Shown piece by piece: positions 1 to 8,277 of a stretch of DNA of 42,108 nucleotides. Source of the DNA: Treponema sp. UBA4307 (lineage in GTDB: Bacteria > Spirochaetota > Spirochaetia > Treponematales > Treponemataceae); assembly GCA_002394685.1 (NCBI GenBank), contig DGUP01000039.1:1-42108 (forward strand). Reading direction: 5' to 3'. Each line of letters begins with the position of its first letter. Within the stretch, counting starts at the first letter, position 1. The notes beneath the pieces are model-generated. The model searched no databases. It saw nothing but the letters and a program-made list of their open reading frames with translations, and was not told the DNA's origin. The translations under genes were made by a program, and so were the position numbers.

Positions 1-26
1 CAAAACTCGACATTCGGGCTAATTAG

Positions 27-422
27 TTAATCTTCTTCAGAATCACTATCTTCCATATCATCAAAATCTTCGTCCTCTTCATCATCCGTGAAGAGGTCAA
101 GAATTTCGGTAATGTTATTGTATTCCTGAAGATTCTTTTTTTGTTCCTCAGGTTCTGCGCTTATTGGAAGATAATCTCTGTAGGCTTCCAGATATTCGTA
201 AACATTTGTAATTTCTTCATCACTTGTAAGAGCAAGGTCATCAATTGAATGAACTGTTTCAAGAAGATTTTCAAGGTCGTCAATAACGTATGCGTAATCT
301 TCCTTGATTTCATCGTATTCTTCCCAGGTCTGTTTTTTTGCTGCTTCTGAACAGTCCTTCATGTCTGCAAGAATTTTTTTAAGTTCTTCAATAAAAAAAA
401 TATCTAATTCTTCGTCTGTCAT
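27..422 (-). CDS. small acidic protein of unknown function
   Basis: 131 residues, very rich in Glu and Asp, ending in an almost purely acidic tail (residues about 113-131). It has no signal peptide, membrane segment or recognised motif, and the pattern suggests mostly helical structure. A Shine-Dalgarno-like AGGAAAG lies about 6 bases before the ATG. It follows uvrB by about 40 bp on the same strand and may be cotranscribed with uvrB and the htrA-like gene. I do not recognise the family. The acidic composition would fit a protein- or nucleic-acid-mimicking partner, but that is speculation. Confidence 0.7.
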   Translation of the reverse strand: MTDEELDIFFIEELKKILADMKDCSEAAKKQTWEEYDEIKEDYAYVIDDLENLLETVHSIDDLALTSDEEITNVYEYLEAYRDYLPISAEPEEQKKNLQEYNNITEILDLFTDDEEDEDFDDMEDSDSEED

Positions 423-462
423 TTTTTCTTTCCTGCTTTTGTATGAGTAATCAATTGTATTT

Positions 463-2475
463 TCAGCCTTTTACAGAAGCCTTTCCGTAGGTTTTTTCAA
501 TTTCCGTAATCTGGTCACGAATTGCGGCAGCCTGTTCATATTCAAGACGTTCGGCACATTCCATCATTTCCTGCTTAAGAGCTTCAATAAGTTTCTTTCT
601 GTCTTTTGCAACAAAAAGATTTGCGTTCTGTTTAAGAATTTCCAGATTTGTTTTTGCGTTTTCTTCAGCGTCTTCTTTTTCGTGAACAAGAATGTCTTCA
701 ACGGCTTTTCTAATTGTCTTTGGAGTGATTCCGTGTTCTTTGTTGTAGGCTTCCTGTATGCTGCGACGGCGTTTTGTTTCTTCAATTGCTTCCTTCATTG
801 CATCGCTCATTCTGTCTGCATACATAACAACTTTGCCTTCTGCGTTACGGGCTGCACGTCCAATAATCTGGATAAGGGATGTAGTGCTGCGAAGAAATCC
901 GATTTTATCTGCATCAAGAAGGGCAATAAAGGAAACTTCCGGCAGGTCAATTCCTTCCCTTAAAAGATTAATTCCAATCAGAACATCTATTTCTCCGGAG
1001 CGCAGGCTTTTTAATATTTCAACCCGTTCAAAAGTATCGATTTCTGAGTGAATGTATTTTACTTTCATATCAAGGCCGGAAAGATAATCCGTTAAATCTT
1101 CAGCCATTTTCTTGGTAAGTGTCAAAACTAAGCTGCGTTCGTTTTTCCTGATTCTTTCCTGAACTTCCCGGTAGATGTCCTGCATCTGACCTTCGCTTGG
1201 CCGCACTTCTACAATCGGATCAAGAAGTCCTGTCGGGCGGATGATTTGTTCTACAATCTGTGTAGATTTTTTAACTTCTTCCGGGCGAGGAGTTGCAGTT
1301 ACGTAAATGACCTGATTCATTTTTTTTGTGAATTCGTCAAATTTTAAAGGTCTGTTGTCCAGGGCAGAAGGTAAACGGAAACCGAAATTAACCAGGTTCT
1401 GCTTGCGGCTTCTGTCACCTTCATACATTGCACCAATCTGTGGAACTGTAACATGGGCTTCGTCAATTAAGCAGAGAAAATCGTCTGGAAAATAATGAAG
1501 CAGGGTTGCAGGTGGTTCTCCGGATTTTCTTCCTGTAATTGGAGCGGAGTAATTTTCAATTCCTGAGCAGTAGCCCATTTCCTTCATCATTTCTACATCG
1601 TAAGTGGTTCTTGTTTTAAGACGTTCTGCTTCCAGAAGTTTTCCCTGACCGCGGAGTTCTTCAACTCTTTCGTTCATTTCAGCAAGGATTCTTTCTGTTG
1701 CAGTGGTAAGCATTTCCTGAGGAACTACAAAGTGTTTTGCCGGATAAAGAATCAGTTCATCCAGTTCTTCTATAATATCCCCAGTGATTACGTCAAAACG
1801 GCGGATTCTGGAAACTTCATCAAAATCCAGTTCAACTCTGTAAGCCTGATCAGTTTCCATATAAGGCGGGAAGATTTCAATCGTGTCACCCTTAATGCGG
1901 AAATTTCCTCTTTCAAGAATCATATCATTCCGCTGGTACTGAACACTGGTTAAGCTGGCGGCAAATTTGTGAATGTCCAGAGCCTGCCCTTTTTCAATGT
2001 GGGTGCGCATTTCTTTGTAAAGGTCAGGCATACCCAGACCGTAAATACAGCTGACCGTTGCTACAATAATAACATCCCGCCTTTCCATAAGGGCGTAGGT
2101 TGCAGCAAGCCGGAGTTTATCAATTTCTTTATTTACGGCAGCATCTTTTTCAATATACAAATCCCGGGCAGGTACATAAGCTTCCGGCTGATAGTAATCG
2201 TAATAGGAAACAAAATATTCTACGGCGTTATCAGGAAAAAAACTTTTGAATTCCCGGTAGAGCTGGGCGGAAAGAGTTTTATTGTGGCTGATGATGAGAG
2301 TTGGACGTTGAACAGCTTCAATAATTTTTGCCATGGTAAAGGTTTTGCCGGAACCTGTTACACCTTTGAGAGTCTGATATTTATCACCTCTTGCAAAGCC
2401 CTGTGCTAATTTTTCAATGGCTTCCGGCTGATCACCGCTGGGCTGATATTCTGAAACAACGTGGAACTTTCTCAT
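463..2475 (-). CDS. uvrB: excinuclease ABC subunit B
   Basis: 670 residues, the usual UvrB length. UvrB is the damage-verifying DNA helicase-like subunit of nucleotide excision repair; it is loaded by UvrA and recruits UvrC. Visible landmarks are the Walker A motif GVTGSGKT at residues 38-45, the beta-hairpin signature YYDYYQPEAYVP that inserts between DNA strands, a DEAH box in LIDEAHV, late helicase motifs including LLREGIDLPEV and QIIGRAARN, and a C-terminal UVR (UvrC-binding) helical hairpin at about 628-663. The ATG lies 9 bp after the htrA-like stop codon, so translation is probably coupled to that gene. No LexA-type operator is evident in front of it. Cytoplasmic. Confidence 0.97.
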   Translation of the reverse strand: MRKFHVVSEYQPSGDQPEAIEKLAQGFARGDKYQTLKGVTGSGKTFTMAKIIEAVQRPTLIISHNKTLSAQLYREFKSFFPDNAVEYFVSYYDYYQPEAYVPARDLYIEKDAAVNKEIDKLRLAATYALMERRDVIIVATVSCIYGLGMPDLYKEMRTHIEKGQALDIHKFAASLTSVQYQRNDMILERGNFRIKGDTIEIFPPYMETDQAYRVELDFDEVSRIRRFDVITGDIIEELDELILYPAKHFVVPQEMLTTATERILAEMNERVEELRGQGKLLEAERLKTRTTYDVEMMKEMGYCSGIENYSAPITGRKSGEPPATLLHYFPDDFLCLIDEAHVTVPQIGAMYEGDRSRKQNLVNFGFRLPSALDNRPLKFDEFTKKMNQVIYVTATPRPEEVKKSTQIVEQIIRPTGLLDPIVEVRPSEGQMQDIYREVQERIRKNERSLVLTLTKKMAEDLTDYLSGLDMKVKYIHSEIDTFERVEILKSLRSGEIDVLIGINLLREGIDLPEVSFIALLDADKIGFLRSTTSLIQIIGRAARNAEGKVVMYADRMSDAMKEAIEETKRRRSIQEAYNKEHGITPKTIRKAVEDILVHEKEDAEENAKTNLEILKQNANLFVAKDRKKLIEALKQEMMECAERLEYEQAAAIRDQITEIEKTYGKASVKG

Positions 2476-2484
2476 ACTTAAAAC

Positions 2485-3672
2485 TTACTCAGCCTCTAAA
2501 GTAACTTTAACCTTAACGTATTTGCCTTTTCTGTAAACTGTTACGTCAACCTGATCACCAGGCTTTTTGTTTTCCAGGGCAGAATAATATTCAGCAAGAT
2601 TGTTAACCTTGATATCATCAATTTGTGTAATGACGTCTCCTCCAAGATAAACTGTTCTTGTATCAAAGAAGCCGAATGGAACTGCTGTTGTTCCTCCTTC
2701 AAGACCTGCCTTTTCTGCTTCAGAGCCTGCATAAACCCTGTTAATAACCAGGCCGTTTGAAATTTCATAGCCTGCTTCTCTTGCGATTCCAGTAGAATTT
2801 TGAATAAGACTTAACTTTATTGCTCCTCTGGTTACTTTACCGTACTGCAGCAGTTCATTTACAACACGGCGGGCTGTACTTGCAGGAATTGCAAATCCTA
2901 CTCCGGAAGAAGAGCCTGAAGAAGAATAAATAATTGTGTTGATTCCAATCATTCTTCCTTTTGAATCAATGAGAGGGCCTCCAGAGTTACCCGGATTGAT
3001 TGCCGCATCAGTCTGAATCATGTTACGGATGATGATGTTTTGACTTTCCTGAATCGGTCTGCCCAGTCCTGAAATAATTCCAGTTGTCATTGTTCTTTCA
3101 AGACCGAAAGGATTTCCTATGGCAATAACTTTTTGACCCACTTTCAGGGAATCCGAATCCCCGTATTCAATTGTTTTAAGTTCCATACCTGCAGGAGGGG
3201 TAAACTTTAAAACAGCAATGTCACTTTCCTTGTCCATTCCTACAATTGATCCTTCATAGGAAGAACCGTCAGCCAGGGAAATAATGATTCTGGAAACATT
3301 GGAAACTACGTGAACATTTGTAACAACATATCCCCGGGGATCAATGATGGAGCCGGAGCCGGAGCCTGTGGAAGCTACAATTGGTTCCAGATACCAGTTA
3401 TGGCCCATAACCTGAGTTGTAATATTGACAACAGCTTCATTACATTTTTCATAGACAGCAATATTTTGAAGTTCATCCTGGGTATATCCGGAAGTGCTGT
3501 CAGTAATAGTAATTGGATCTGTGTCTGAAGCAGGAGTATCCGGGGTTTCAGTAATCTGCTGAAGTTGACGGCTGCCCTGATTTATCTTTGAAATTCCCAG
3601 CACAAGAGCTGCTGAAAGGAGGGCACTTGCTACTGCGGTTATAACTATATATCTTGTTGAAAAAAGTCTCAT
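2485..3672 (-). CDS. HtrA/DegP-like serine protease with PDZ domain
   Basis: 395 residues from the ATG chosen here. A longer reading frame opens at a GTG at 3717, but the promoter lies inside that extension, so the shorter start is preferred. One N-terminal membrane anchor (residues about 8-28) precedes a periplasmic trypsin-like domain. The triad is His121 in TNVHVV, Asp151 in ESDIAVL and Ser230 in GNSGGPL. A single PDZ domain follows from about residue 290. This architecture is that of DegS or small HtrA proteases, which degrade or sense misfolded envelope proteins. It is first in a minus-strand group with uvrB. No Shine-Dalgarno is visible; the -10 box ends 7 bases before the ATG, so the mRNA may be leaderless. 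Confidence 0.92.
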   Translation of the reverse strand: MRLFSTRYIVITAVASALLSAALVLGISKINQGSRQLQQITETPDTPASDTDPITITDSTSGYTQDELQNIAVYEKCNEAVVNITTQVMGHNWYLEPIVASTGSGSGSIIDPRGYVVTNVHVVSNVSRIIISLADGSSYEGSIVGMDKESDIAVLKFTPPAGMELKTIEYGDSDSLKVGQKVIAIGNPFGLERTMTTGIISGLGRPIQESQNIIIRNMIQTDAAINPGNSGGPLIDSKGRMIGINTIIYSSSGSSSGVGFAIPASTARRVVNELLQYGKVTRGAIKLSLIQNSTGIAREAGYEISNGLVINRVYAGSEAEKAGLEGGTTAVPFGFFDTRTVYLGGDVITQIDDIKVNNLAEYYSALENKKPGDQVDVTVYRKGKYVKVKVTLEAE

Positions 3673-3679
3673 ATCTTTA

Positions 3680-3708
3680 ACTATAATGATATAGACAAAT
3701 ATTGTCAA
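3680..3708 (-). promoter_or_regulatory. sigma-70-type promoter of the htrA-like gene
   Basis: On the minus strand TTGACA (3708-3703) and TATAGT (3685-3680) are separated by exactly 17 bases. Seven bases then lead to the ATG at 3672, so the expected transcription start falls on or next to the start codon. The -35 box shares bases with the T-run of the upstream gene's terminator. Confidence 0.75.
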
Positions 3709-3742
3709 AAAAAACACCCTCTATCTTAAAAGAAAGAGGGTG
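3707..3742 (-). terminator. Rho-independent terminator of the first PEGA gene
   Basis: Minus-strand hairpin CACCCTCT/AGAGGGTG (8 bp, 12-base loop) followed by eight T. It lies about 20 bp after the stop codon of the gene at 3764-5497. Confidence 0.85.
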
Positions 3743-3763
3743 CAGTTTGTTATAAAGGCCTAA

Positions 3764-5497
3764 TCAAAAGAATACAGAAAAACCGATTTTTACATCAGTA
3801 AAAAGATCCTGATTTTCCGGGAAGTATATTGCATCTGCTCCCAGATCCAGGGTCCAGGCTGACTTTCCAAGGAAGATGGAAAGGTTTGCTCCTGCCTGAA
3901 CTGACTGTACAAGATTATTTATGCTGCCCATGTAGTAATTATCATTTGTCTGGATTGAGTAATCTCCAATGCCCATATTAACAGCTGCATAAGCGGCAGA
4001 AGTAATATGTTTTCCCGTATACTGGAAAAGGAAGGCATTCTTCCAGATGTCTGCATCCTCCTGACTGAATTGACCTGTAAGACAGTTAAAGATGTATTCA
4101 CTCTGGAAACCAAAGTACATTTTGTTGTTTGTAAAGCCCAGTGCTCCTCCAAGTCCCAGACCGCATCCGCTGTCACAGCCGAATGGCGGGTAGAATGGTT
4201 CAGAGCTTCTTCCGTAGCGGAAAATAAAAGCCCAGTAAAGGTTAGAGGCTGAAAGTGGAATTTTTGAGCCGGTCTTAAGTGAAAGATCAAAGTAGAATAC
4301 CGAACCTTCATCATTCATAAAGTTCAGGCTGCTGGCAAATTCCACGTAATCCGAAATAGCCCAGAGAAGTCCCAGGTTCAGGTTGCCGTCAAATAAGTCA
4401 TCATCATCAGTAATAGGACGGATTATAGAGTAGTCAATCTGGAAGCCTAATGTACCTGCAGGATAAAGTTCAGCTGATGCTACTGGTCCAATTCCTGAAC
4501 CGTCAGCCGTAATCTTCATGTGCTGGAAGACCAGTTCTGAATTGATTTTAATATCAACTGAATTGATGTACTCTTCTGCTGTAATTACTGCAGTGTATTC
4601 TCCGTCTGTAAGAGGAGTGCCTGTCATGTCACAGCCGTTCCATTCAATGTAAGTGTTCCAGCTGTTAAAGGTAACTCCTTCCTTGTAAACAGTGTCTCCA
4701 TCCTGATTAAGGATTTCAAAAGTTCCTGAAGCTGGTGCGGTTGCTCCGATTGAAAATCTTGTCTTTGAGAATTTACCGCCTGCTTCCGGATTAAATTCCT
4801 TTCTGTCGCAGGTAAAGCTTGTTAACTCAAATGGACAAGGAGCCAGCTGTGCCCTTACTGTTCTTGTGGAATGACGGTACACTGTGATTGTTCCAGTTTT
4901 TTCGTAGTAACCAAAGCGGCGGATTGTAAAGGTGTAGTTTCCTTCATCCACTTCAAGAGTTTTTTGACCGCTGCTGCTTGAAGATGCAGATCCCCCTGAA
5001 CCGCTTAAAGAAACCTCTGTGTCGGAAGGGTCTGTAATAAAGGTAACTCTTCCGCTGATTCTTTCCATGTCCATGTAGTACCAGGCGTTAAGTTTGGTAT
5101 CAACGTAGATGCTTACTTCAAGAGTTTCATAGTGGGATTTGGTGATTTTTACAGTGTGTCTTCCGCTGGAAAGTCCATCAATACTGTAAGGAGTTGTGCC
5201 CTTGTAGCTGCCGTCAATGTAAACGCTTGCTCCTGATTCAGTTGCGTCAATGTGAATGGTATTGGCTTCTTCATCTTTTACAGGACGGGTGCGGTAAGGC
5301 TGATAGACACTGTTCCAGAAATCATATGAGCCTCCTCTAAATCCGCTTGGACGTCTTGATTCAATGTAGAAGGAAGAATCTTCTTCCGGATCGGAAATGG
5401 TAATACTAATATCAGCATATGCAACACTTGTAGCAAAAAAACTTGCTGCCAGCAAAGTGAATAATGACCGTTTAATGAATGTTTTTATTTCTTTCAT
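3764..5497 (-). CDS. secreted PEGA-domain protein with barrel-like C-terminus (copy 1)
   Basis: 577 residues with a cleavable signal peptide (about 1-28, ending SVAYA). A PEGA-type repeat at about 58-125 contains ASVYIDGSYKGTTPY and a second one follows at about 150-215. A FlgD-like beta segment (TDGEYTAVITAEE) is next, and then a long C-terminal region of alternating aromatic and glycine-rich strands ending in FSVFF, which resembles an outer-membrane barrel. PEGA domains are beta-modules of surface or envelope proteins. The neighbour at 5629-7347 has the same domain order and many shared motifs, so the two are tandem paralogues. The -10 box ends 6 bases before the ATG and there is no Shine-Dalgarno. 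The ligand and exact role are unknown. Confidence 0.82.
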   Translation of the reverse strand: MKEIKTFIKRSLFTLLAASFFATSVAYADISITISDPEEDSSFYIESRRPSGFRGGSYDFWNSVYQPYRTRPVKDEEANTIHIDATESGASVYIDGSYKGTTPYSIDGLSSGRHTVKITKSHYETLEVSIYVDTKLNAWYYMDMERISGRVTFITDPSDTEVSLSGSGGSASSSSSGQKTLEVDEGNYTFTIRRFGYYEKTGTITVYRHSTRTVRAQLAPCPFELTSFTCDRKEFNPEAGGKFSKTRFSIGATAPASGTFEILNQDGDTVYKEGVTFNSWNTYIEWNGCDMTGTPLTDGEYTAVITAEEYINSVDIKINSELVFQHMKITADGSGIGPVASAELYPAGTLGFQIDYSIIRPITDDDDLFDGNLNLGLLWAISDYVEFASSLNFMNDEGSVFYFDLSLKTGSKIPLSASNLYWAFIFRYGRSSEPFYPPFGCDSGCGLGLGGALGFTNNKMYFGFQSEYIFNCLTGQFSQEDADIWKNAFLFQYTGKHITSAAYAAVNMGIGDYSIQTNDNYYMGSINNLVQSVQAGANLSIFLGKSAWTLDLGADAIYFPENQDLFTDVKIGFSVFF

Positions 5498-5503
5498 GAG
5501 TTT

Positions 5504-5531
5504 AGTATAACACAGGGTTATATTATTACAA
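5504..5531 (-). promoter_or_regulatory. promoter of PEGA copy 1
   Basis: Minus-strand TTGTAA (5531-5526), 16-base spacer and TATACT (5509-5504), then six bases to the ATG at 5497. This predicts a leaderless transcript. Just upstream is a near-palindrome, CTTAGAA-N2-TTCTAAG (about 5551-5568), that could be an operator. Confidence 0.5.
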
Positions 5532-5573
5532 TTAGGGGAATCTTAGAGCATTCTTAGAAGATTCTAAGACTAT

Positions 5574-5600
5574 AAAAAATGCCGGAGCAGAGTCCGGCAT
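5574..5600 (-). terminator. terminator of PEGA copy 2
   Basis: Minus-strand stem ATGCCGGA/TCCGGCAT with a 6-base loop, followed by six T, about 28 bp after the stop codon of the gene at 5629-7347. Confidence 0.85.
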
Positions 5601-5628
5601 AAAGAATTATGTGTCAGCAGTTATTAAA

Positions 5629-7347
5629 TCAATAGAAGGCAGATAAACCGAATGTTACACCTGCCCAGATTTTATTGCTTGACGGGTAGTAAATCAGGTC
5701 TGCTCCCAGATCAATGTTAACTGCAGTATCCCAAGGATAGAATTTAAGTGCGGCTCCTGCCTGAAGTGCACGGATAAATCCTGCTGATAAATCAGTTTCT
5801 GCTGTATAGTTTGTACCCTTGTCATTTGTATAGTTAAGGTTTCCAATACAGGTACTTGCTGAAGCATAGGCTCCTGCTGTAAAGACAGACTTTGTGTAGT
5901 TTATCATCAGGCCGTAATTAATCAGAAGTGGATCCTCAGCTGCTTTGAAAGTTCCAAGAAGTCCCTGGTAAGTTGCACCGGCACTTGCTCCCAGATAGAG
6001 ACCATTCTTTTCCCAGCCTAAAGCAAGACCACCACCTGCGCCAGCACCAGTGTCAGCTCCGTATGGGGCAAAAAGTGGATCTGTACAAATTCCGTAGCGG
6101 GCGTAAAGTGCCCAGTAGAGTGCTGAAGAATCCAGCTTGATTTTTGAACCGCCCTTCAAGTTAGCAGACCACTGTACTGCAAAAGGATCTCCAATATTAA
6201 AGTTAATGCCTGTAGAAATCTCAAAATGATTTCCTATTGAGTGAAGGCCTGCTGCATTAATGTTAAAGTCCCAGTCAGTTTCCTGAAGATTGTAGATTCC
6301 TGAGAAATTAACCTGTCCACCCCAGGTTTTCTTAGGGTAGAATGCGGCTGAAGCAACAGTTCCAAGGCCTGAGCCGTTTGGAGTAATCCAGGTGCGCTGG
6401 AAAGACAAATCTGAGTTTACGGTAACTGCAAGAGTTTTCTTTTCTGTACCTGCTTCCAGAACTGCAGTGTAAGCTCCGTCATCCACAAAATTTCCGGATT
6501 TATCTTTTCCGTTCCAGGTAAAATAGTTGTCCCAGGTTGTGAAAGTTTTTGTTTCTTCATACAGAAGTTTTCCGTCTGAATCCTTAATCTGGAAAACGCC
6601 TGTGCCTGGACCTGTTACTTTTGCGTAACATTCAACTTTTGAGAATTTTCCTCCAGCCTTAGGATTGAAAGTATCTCTTCCTGTAATGGAGAATTTTTCC
6701 AGGGCGAAAGGAGCTTCATCCATCTGAATCTGAACATTTCTGCTCTGACCGCCGTATACAGTAATGGATTCATTGATTTCCTTATAACCAAAGGCCTTAA
6801 CTGTATACTTGTGGTTGCCTGCATTCAGTTCAACAGTTTTTTTGCCTGTAGAAGACAGTTTCTGTTTGTTGATTTCCACTGTTGCACTGTCAGGTTCAGT
6901 TTTGAAAATCAGTTTACCGGTAATTCTTTCCAGTTCAATAAAGAACCAGCCGTTCTTTGAATTATTTACCCGGATAGTTACTTCCTTTGACTCGTAGTAA
7001 GCACCACCGTCAATCCTTAAAGTGTGGTCTCCTTCTGTGAGCACGGCTTTGTAAGGTAAATTACCTGCCTTTTCGCCGTCTACATAAAGAGTTGCACTTT
7101 TTACGTTACATTCAATGGTATTTGTGCTGTCGCCTTCAGAGTTTTTTGTAGTTTTATATGCTGAAATCCTGTTACTTGTGTACTGGCCCTGCTTTACTCC
7201 ATTTGGCCAGTATTCAGATGTATGAAGTGATTCATCATATTTAGGCTCTGAGACTTTTACAGATTCAGCAAATGCAATGCCAGAGGCAAGAATTGCTGCC
7301 GATACCAGGGTTAAAACCGACTTATTAATAAATTTTCTTACTCTCAT
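5629..7347 (-). CDS. secreted PEGA-domain protein with barrel-like C-terminus (copy 2)
   Basis: 572 residues with the same plan as the downstream paralogue. A signal peptide (about 1-27, ending GIAFA) precedes a PEGA-type unit containing ATLYVDGEKAGNLPYKA, a second unit with SATVEINKQK, a FlgD-like strand region (DDGAYTAVLEAG), and a C-terminal barrel-like region ending in GLSAFY. Each copy has its own promoter and terminator, so the pair is not a simple operon and the copies can be expressed separately. The terminal aromatic residue fits an outer-membrane barrel, but localisation is inferred. No Shine-Dalgarno at normal spacing is present: GGAG ends only two bases before the ATG, and TATAAT ends six bases before it. 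Confidence 0.82.
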   Translation of the reverse strand: MRVRKFINKSVLTLVSAAILASGIAFAESVKVSEPKYDESLHTSEYWPNGVKQGQYTSNRISAYKTTKNSEGDSTNTIECNVKSATLYVDGEKAGNLPYKAVLTEGDHTLRIDGGAYYESKEVTIRVNNSKNGWFFIELERITGKLIFKTEPDSATVEINKQKLSSTGKKTVELNAGNHKYTVKAFGYKEINESITVYGGQSRNVQIQMDEAPFALEKFSITGRDTFNPKAGGKFSKVECYAKVTGPGTGVFQIKDSDGKLLYEETKTFTTWDNYFTWNGKDKSGNFVDDGAYTAVLEAGTEKKTLAVTVNSDLSFQRTWITPNGSGLGTVASAAFYPKKTWGGQVNFSGIYNLQETDWDFNINAAGLHSIGNHFEISTGINFNIGDPFAVQWSANLKGGSKIKLDSSALYWALYARYGICTDPLFAPYGADTGAGAGGGLALGWEKNGLYLGASAGATYQGLLGTFKAAEDPLLINYGLMINYTKSVFTAGAYASASTCIGNLNYTNDKGTNYTAETDLSAGFIRALQAGAALKFYPWDTAVNIDLGADLIYYPSSNKIWAGVTFGLSAFY

Positions 7348-7353
7348 ATCTCC

Positions 7354-7382
7354 ATTATAATACTCTGTTATAAGAATTAAAA
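7354..7382 (-). promoter_or_regulatory. promoter of PEGA copy 2
   Basis: A perfect TATAAT (minus strand, 7359-7354) ends six bases before the ATG at 7347. A weak -35, TTTTAA (7382-7377), lies 17 bases further upstream. Again a leaderless start is predicted. Confidence 0.5.
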
Positions 7383-7401
7383 GACTTTGAATGAAAGCCT
7401 G

Positions 7402-8097
7402 TCATAAAGAAAGCAGGTCATGTTCCATAAAACTGAAATATTCATTCCGGGTTATAATGAGATGATCCAGAAATGTTATTCCAAGGGCGTCTGCTGCTTT
7501 TTTCAGGGCTTTTGTGGAATCAATGTCTGCCTGACTTGGTCTTGGGGTTCCTCCCGGATGATTATGGCAGCAGATGATTGCTGACGCATGCCGGCTGATA
7601 GCTTCTGCAAAAACTTCCCTGGGGTGGATAAAAGCCTTGTTTGTGCCTCCTACAGAAATCAGTTTAATGTCCAGAATTTCCTGGGCTCCGTTAAGAATTG
7701 CGGTAACGAAATGTTCTGTGGGGTACATTGCAAAATGCTGTACGTAAGGAAGCAGGTCTTTCGGGGTCGTAACAATTGCCCTCTGAAAGGATGTCCTTCT
7801 TCTTCCCAGTTCCCATGCCGCCGCCAGTGCCAGGGCCTTATTTTTTCCAATCCCCTTAACCTTGCAGAGATTGTCAATAAGGGTGTCCTGGTTAGAGGCG
7901 TCCATAATTTTAATTGCCTGCTGGGCAACCTGTTCAATGGGACAGCTTTTTCCCCCGGACCCTAAAATCAGCATGATCAGTTCCTGGTCGCTGGGAAAAG
8001 ACAGGCCGTTTATAAGAGTCAGTTCTCTAATCTGGGGTTTAAATGTCCCTTCTTCTGTAAATACCTTTTGATTATTTTTCATACATATTTTTGTCAT
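7402..8097 (-). CDS. radC: RadC family protein (JAMM/MPN domain)
   Basis: 231 residues, the usual length. A helix-hairpin-helix-like N-terminal region includes KVKGIGKNKALAL at about 79-91. It is followed by the metalloprotease-like JAMM signature HNHPGGTPRPSQADID, with His178, His180 and Asp191 as the zinc-binding set. Family members were once tied to DNA repair and are often found near mobile elements, but their biochemical role remains unsettled. It sits about 55 bp upstream of PEGA copy 2 on the same strand. No Shine-Dalgarno is visible before the ATG; a second ATG at codon 6 is an alternative start. Confidence 0.92.
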   Translation of the reverse strand: MTKICMKNNQKVFTEEGTFKPQIRELTLINGLSFPSDQELIMLILGSGGKSCPIEQVAQQAIKIMDASNQDTLIDNLCKVKGIGKNKALALAAAWELGRRRTSFQRAIVTTPKDLLPYVQHFAMYPTEHFVTAILNGAQEILDIKLISVGGTNKAFIHPREVFAEAISRHASAIICCHNHPGGTPRPSQADIDSTKALKKAADALGITFLDHLIITRNEYFSFMEHDLLSL

Positions 8098-8215
8098 ACT
8101 TATTAATACGATTTAAAAGTATATAAAATACGAAAAAATCCCAAAAAAAGAAGAAAAAAATATGTAAATTTATACTTTTTTTATTTGGAAAAATGTATAT
8201 ATATGTAATTTCACC

Positions 8216-8244
8216 TTGAGTAAATTATATCCTTTCTATATATT
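8216..8244 (+). promoter_or_regulatory. promoter of the ABC importer operon
   Basis: TTGAGT (8216-8221), 17-base spacer and TATATT (8239-8244). The predicted start near 8251 leaves a leader of about 27 bases with a normal Shine-Dalgarno, AGAGGG, 6 bases before the ATG. The leader is too short to hold a riboswitch. Confidence 0.65.
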
Positions 8245-8277
8245 GGTTTAGAAAAATTCAATTAAAGAGGGATTAAT

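Noticed and set aside
8098..8277. Riboswitch or T-box ahead of the ABC importer
   Set aside because: The promoter at 8216-8244 leaves a leader of about 27 bases, too short for such an element.
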